From assembly GCF_017377575.1 (NCBI RefSeq), contig NZ_JAFREM010000012.1, positions 62,001-126,000 on the forward strand: 64,000 nt of DNA, read 5' to 3'. Below, in pieces: positions 62,172 to 64,000 of the stretch. Source of the DNA: Candidatus Enterococcus moelleringii. GTDB taxonomy: Bacteria; Bacillota; Bacilli; Lactobacillales; Enterococcaceae. The notes beneath the pieces were generated by a model. The model was not told the origin of the DNA and did not search any database. It saw only the letters and a program-made list of their open reading frames with translations. How positions within the stretch are numbered: position 1 is the stretch's first letter; the number at the start of each line of letters is the position of its first letter. The position numbers and the translations under genes were made by a program.

Positions 62172-62814
62172 GATGGAAGCAGTAATTTTCGATATGGATG
62201 GCGTCTTGATCAATACCGAAAAAGTTTCCAAGCAGGCCTTTGCTGAAGCTTTCGATTCGGCGGGCTTAACCTTTACTGAGGAGATCTACCAACAAATACT
62301 CGGTCGAAGTCTGCCAGATATTCAACTTTTTTTAACCGAGACCTATCATCAGCCCCAGCTTGCGGCGGAAATTATCCAGCAGCGAGAATCGGCATTTGCC
62401 ACTTACTATCGCACCCATCCAGTAGAGGTGAAAGAGGGTGTTTTTGACTTGCTGAGTTTTGTTAAGGAGCAGGGTCTGAAGATAGCAGTGGCAACCTCAG
62501 CCAAGGAATCCATTGCCGTTCCTTTATTGGAACAATCAGATCTTATCCAGCACTTTGACTCTCTGACCTTTGGCTCGCAAGTCAAAGAGGCTAAGCCGCA
62601 CCCAGAACTATTTTTGAAAGCTGCTCAACAATTAAACGTTTCTCCTGAAAAAGCTTACGTGATCGAGGATGCCCAAGCCGGGATCATTGCAGCTAATCAC
62701 GGCGGCTTTCAAGCGATTTTTATACCGGAGGTGAAACCGCCGGAAGAGTTCGGGCGGGAGTGTGATTATCGGTTGTTTAAACAGATTAGTGAATTTCAAG
62801 CAACTTTACAATAG
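62164..62814 (+). CDS. HAD-superfamily hydrolase, beta-phosphoglucomutase-like
   Basis: 216 residues; start at 62164 after GGAGTACGCG. Motif I is IFDMDGVLINTE (D10, D12), with Thr/Ser in VATSAKES, Lys in KEAKPHPELF and acidic pair in IEDAQAGI. This is the PGMB/phosphatase subgroup. It probably dephosphorylates a sugar phosphate, perhaps as a safety valve for the tagatose pathway. Translationally coupled to the epimerase gene. Confidence 0.9.
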   Translation: MNKMEAVIFDMDGVLINTEKVSKQAFAEAFDSAGLTFTEEIYQQILGRSLPDIQLFLTETYHQPQLAAEIIQQRESAFATYYRTHPVEVKEGVFDLLSFVKEQGLKIAVATSAKESIAVPLLEQSDLIQHFDSLTFGSQVKEAKPHPELFLKAAQQLNVSPEKAYVIEDAQAGIIAANHGGFQAIFIPEVKPPEEFGRECDYRLFKQISEFQATLQ

Positions 62815-62828
62815 AAGAATTTGGATGA

Positions 62829-62866
62829 AGGATAGGAAAGTGCTCATTGCTTTCCTATCTTTTTTC
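62829..62866 (+). terminator. Terminator of epimerase/HAD pair
   Basis: GATAGGAAAG and CTTTCCTATC with T6. Confidence 0.85.
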
Positions 62867-62960
62867 TATTAAAGTAAATGCTTGTCCGCATACTGTGGAC
62901 AGTAGTTGAAGCGCATTCATCTCCTGTCCCGGTAAAATATAAATCAAGAGGTGGGGGAAA

Positions 62961-64000
62961 ATGATATTTAGTTCAAACGAAAATCTACTAATCAACCTTT
63001 TAAACTACTCAGATTTTATCTCGAGTAAATATTTAGCTAATCGCTTATTTGTTTCAACCAAAACTATTTACCGCATTGTAAAACGTATTAACAATATTTC
63101 TATGGAAAGTCACGAAAACCCCTTAATCGTGTCGGAACCTGGAAAAGGCTTTAAGCTGAACCAACACTTTAGAAATCAAGATATTCATACGTTGATGGAT
63201 TTTACCGAAGAGAATAATCTGAATGATCTGATTTTATCTTTTCTCTTCAAACATCCGAAAAAGGTCAAACGTACGGTCTTTGATGAAGAGTACTTAAGTG
63301 AAAGTTCAATTGAACGACGGCTAAAGAAAATGCAGGATAATCTGAATCAGTACCACATTCGATTGCACTATGATTGGGAATACATCTGGTTGGAAGGCGA
63401 AGAAATTAATATTCGCCGAGCCATCAATGATATTTTTCTGGAGATTAACAAAATCAACAGTCTCAACGAAATCGGGGTAAAAATTAACCAGATCGACAAA
63501 TTCTTCATCGACAAACAAATCACTGTCATTGAAGAAAGCTTAAACGAATACCTGAGTTACCCTTACGATCTCACGGTATACACTCATATCTATATGATTA
63601 TCAAACGTTACCGTGAAGGTGAAGTAAAATACCTGTCCAGCCAAGAACCGTTGGAAAAAGATGAAGAGCAGCTGATGCTAGCGAATCGTAAAATTACCAA
63701 GACAGCTCAGACAATCATAAAGAATTTAGAAGATTATCTAGGGATCAAAATGAGCGAATTGGAAGTCTACTTCGCCTTCCAAAATATTTATTCCATTAAC
63801 ATCCAAAAACGAGAAAGCAGCAATATCGATAAAAAGCTGGCTGAAGAAATAGCCAAGCACTATATCACCAACTTTTTCTCGATTTCTGATGTGACTCTAT
63901 TGCCAGCTAGTCGATCTTTGTATCAGGATCTTTATCAACATTTACTACCGATGCTTAGTCGTTTAAGAATGGGTATCAAAATAGAAAACAATCTGTTGGA
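62961..64000 (+). CDS. PRD-containing transcriptional regulator (BglG/MtlR-like), N-terminal part
   Basis: The frame from ATG 62961 (GAGGTGGGGGAAA upstream) runs off the right edge, so at least 346 residues are present. The N-terminus is a winged helix (NLLNYSDFISSKYLANRLFV, then STKTIYRIVKRI). A long helical linker follows and then PRD text near the edge (LPMLSRLRMGIKIENNLL, with a His in YQHLLP). Such multi-domain regulators activate PTS sugar operons and are switched by HPr and EII phosphorylation. It probably controls a sugar operon beyond the window; a link to the galactitol genes is possible. Confidence 0.85.
   Translation, partial: MIFSSNENLLINLLNYSDFISSKYLANRLFVSTKTIYRIVKRINNISMESHENPLIVSEPGKGFKLNQHFRNQDIHTLMDFTEENNLNDLILSFLFKHPKKVKRTVFDEEYLSESSIERRLKKMQDNLNQYHIRLHYDWEYIWLEGEEINIRRAINDIFLEINKINSLNEIGVKINQIDKFFIDKQITVIEESLNEYLSYPYDLTVYTHIYMIIKRYREGEVKYLSSQEPLEKDEEQLMLANRKITKTAQTIIKNLEDYLGIKMSELEVYFAFQNIYSINIQKRESSNIDKKLAEEIAKHYITNFFSISDVTLLPASRSLYQDLYQHLLPMLSRLRMGIKIENNLL

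Overview
The window looks like a piece of an Enterococcus chromosome (low-GC Firmicute). The evidence is a WxL-protein locus with Mga-type regulators, LPXTG-like sorting signals, several PTS operons with BglG/DeoR control and catabolite (cre) sites, strong AGGAGG ribosome sites and many TTG starts. The species cannot be resolved from sequence alone. No rRNA, tRNA, CRISPR array or replication origin was seen.

Layout. 0-3.5 kb: end of a choline-kinase-like gene, a membrane-anchored coiled-coil protein, a GNAT acetyltransferase and a leftward Mga-type regulator. 3.8-13.0 kb: a rightward WxL operon with a pectate-lyase-like adhesin ending in a WxL domain, an LPRTG protein, three more WxL proteins, a DUF916/DUF3324 (WxLIP) anchor protein, a sortase, an unknown secreted protein and a second Mga-type regulator. 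13.0-22.9 kb: a class A penicillin-binding protein, small membrane proteins and a lipoprotein, two XRE regulators with membrane tails, an AgrC/AgrA-like two-component system and an SdpI-like protein.

23.0-25.3 kb is the highlight: an IStron. A group I intron core (P, Q, R and S elements with P1, P2, P7 and P9 pairings) is fused to an IS200/IS605 element carrying intact tnpA and tnpB and a right-end omega-RNA hairpin. It sits inside the remains of an ECF sigma-factor gene, whose flanks join in frame at the predicted splice sites.

25.4-35.5 kb: assorted single genes, including a prolyl-tRNA editing protein, YccF, a monoacylglycerol-lipase-like hydrolase, an alpha carbonic anhydrase, YjdF with a probable yjdF riboswitch, LysR with a YeiH transporter, a possible toxin-antitoxin-like pair and hicAB. 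35.6-39.9 kb: a beta-glucoside operon (antiterminator, PTS EIIBCA, 6-phospho-beta-glucosidase) preceded by promoter, cre, RAT and terminator. 40-53.6 kb: DUF998, FabK-like, Rrf2 plus NmrA-like protein, a lipoprotein, a YflT/DUF2382 stress protein, a 1,586-residue wall-anchored protein and an Rpn/PD-(D/E)XK protein.

53.7-62.8 kb: a galactitol locus. Two paralogous DeoR regulators, an orphan EIIB, a leftward PfkB kinase and a rightward operon (EIIA, EIIB, EIIC, galactitol-1-phosphate dehydrogenase, tagatose-1,6-bisphosphate aldolase, then epimerase and HAD phosphatase) would take galactitol through tagatose-6-phosphate and tagatose-1,6-bisphosphate to triose phosphates. The window ends inside a PRD-type regulator.
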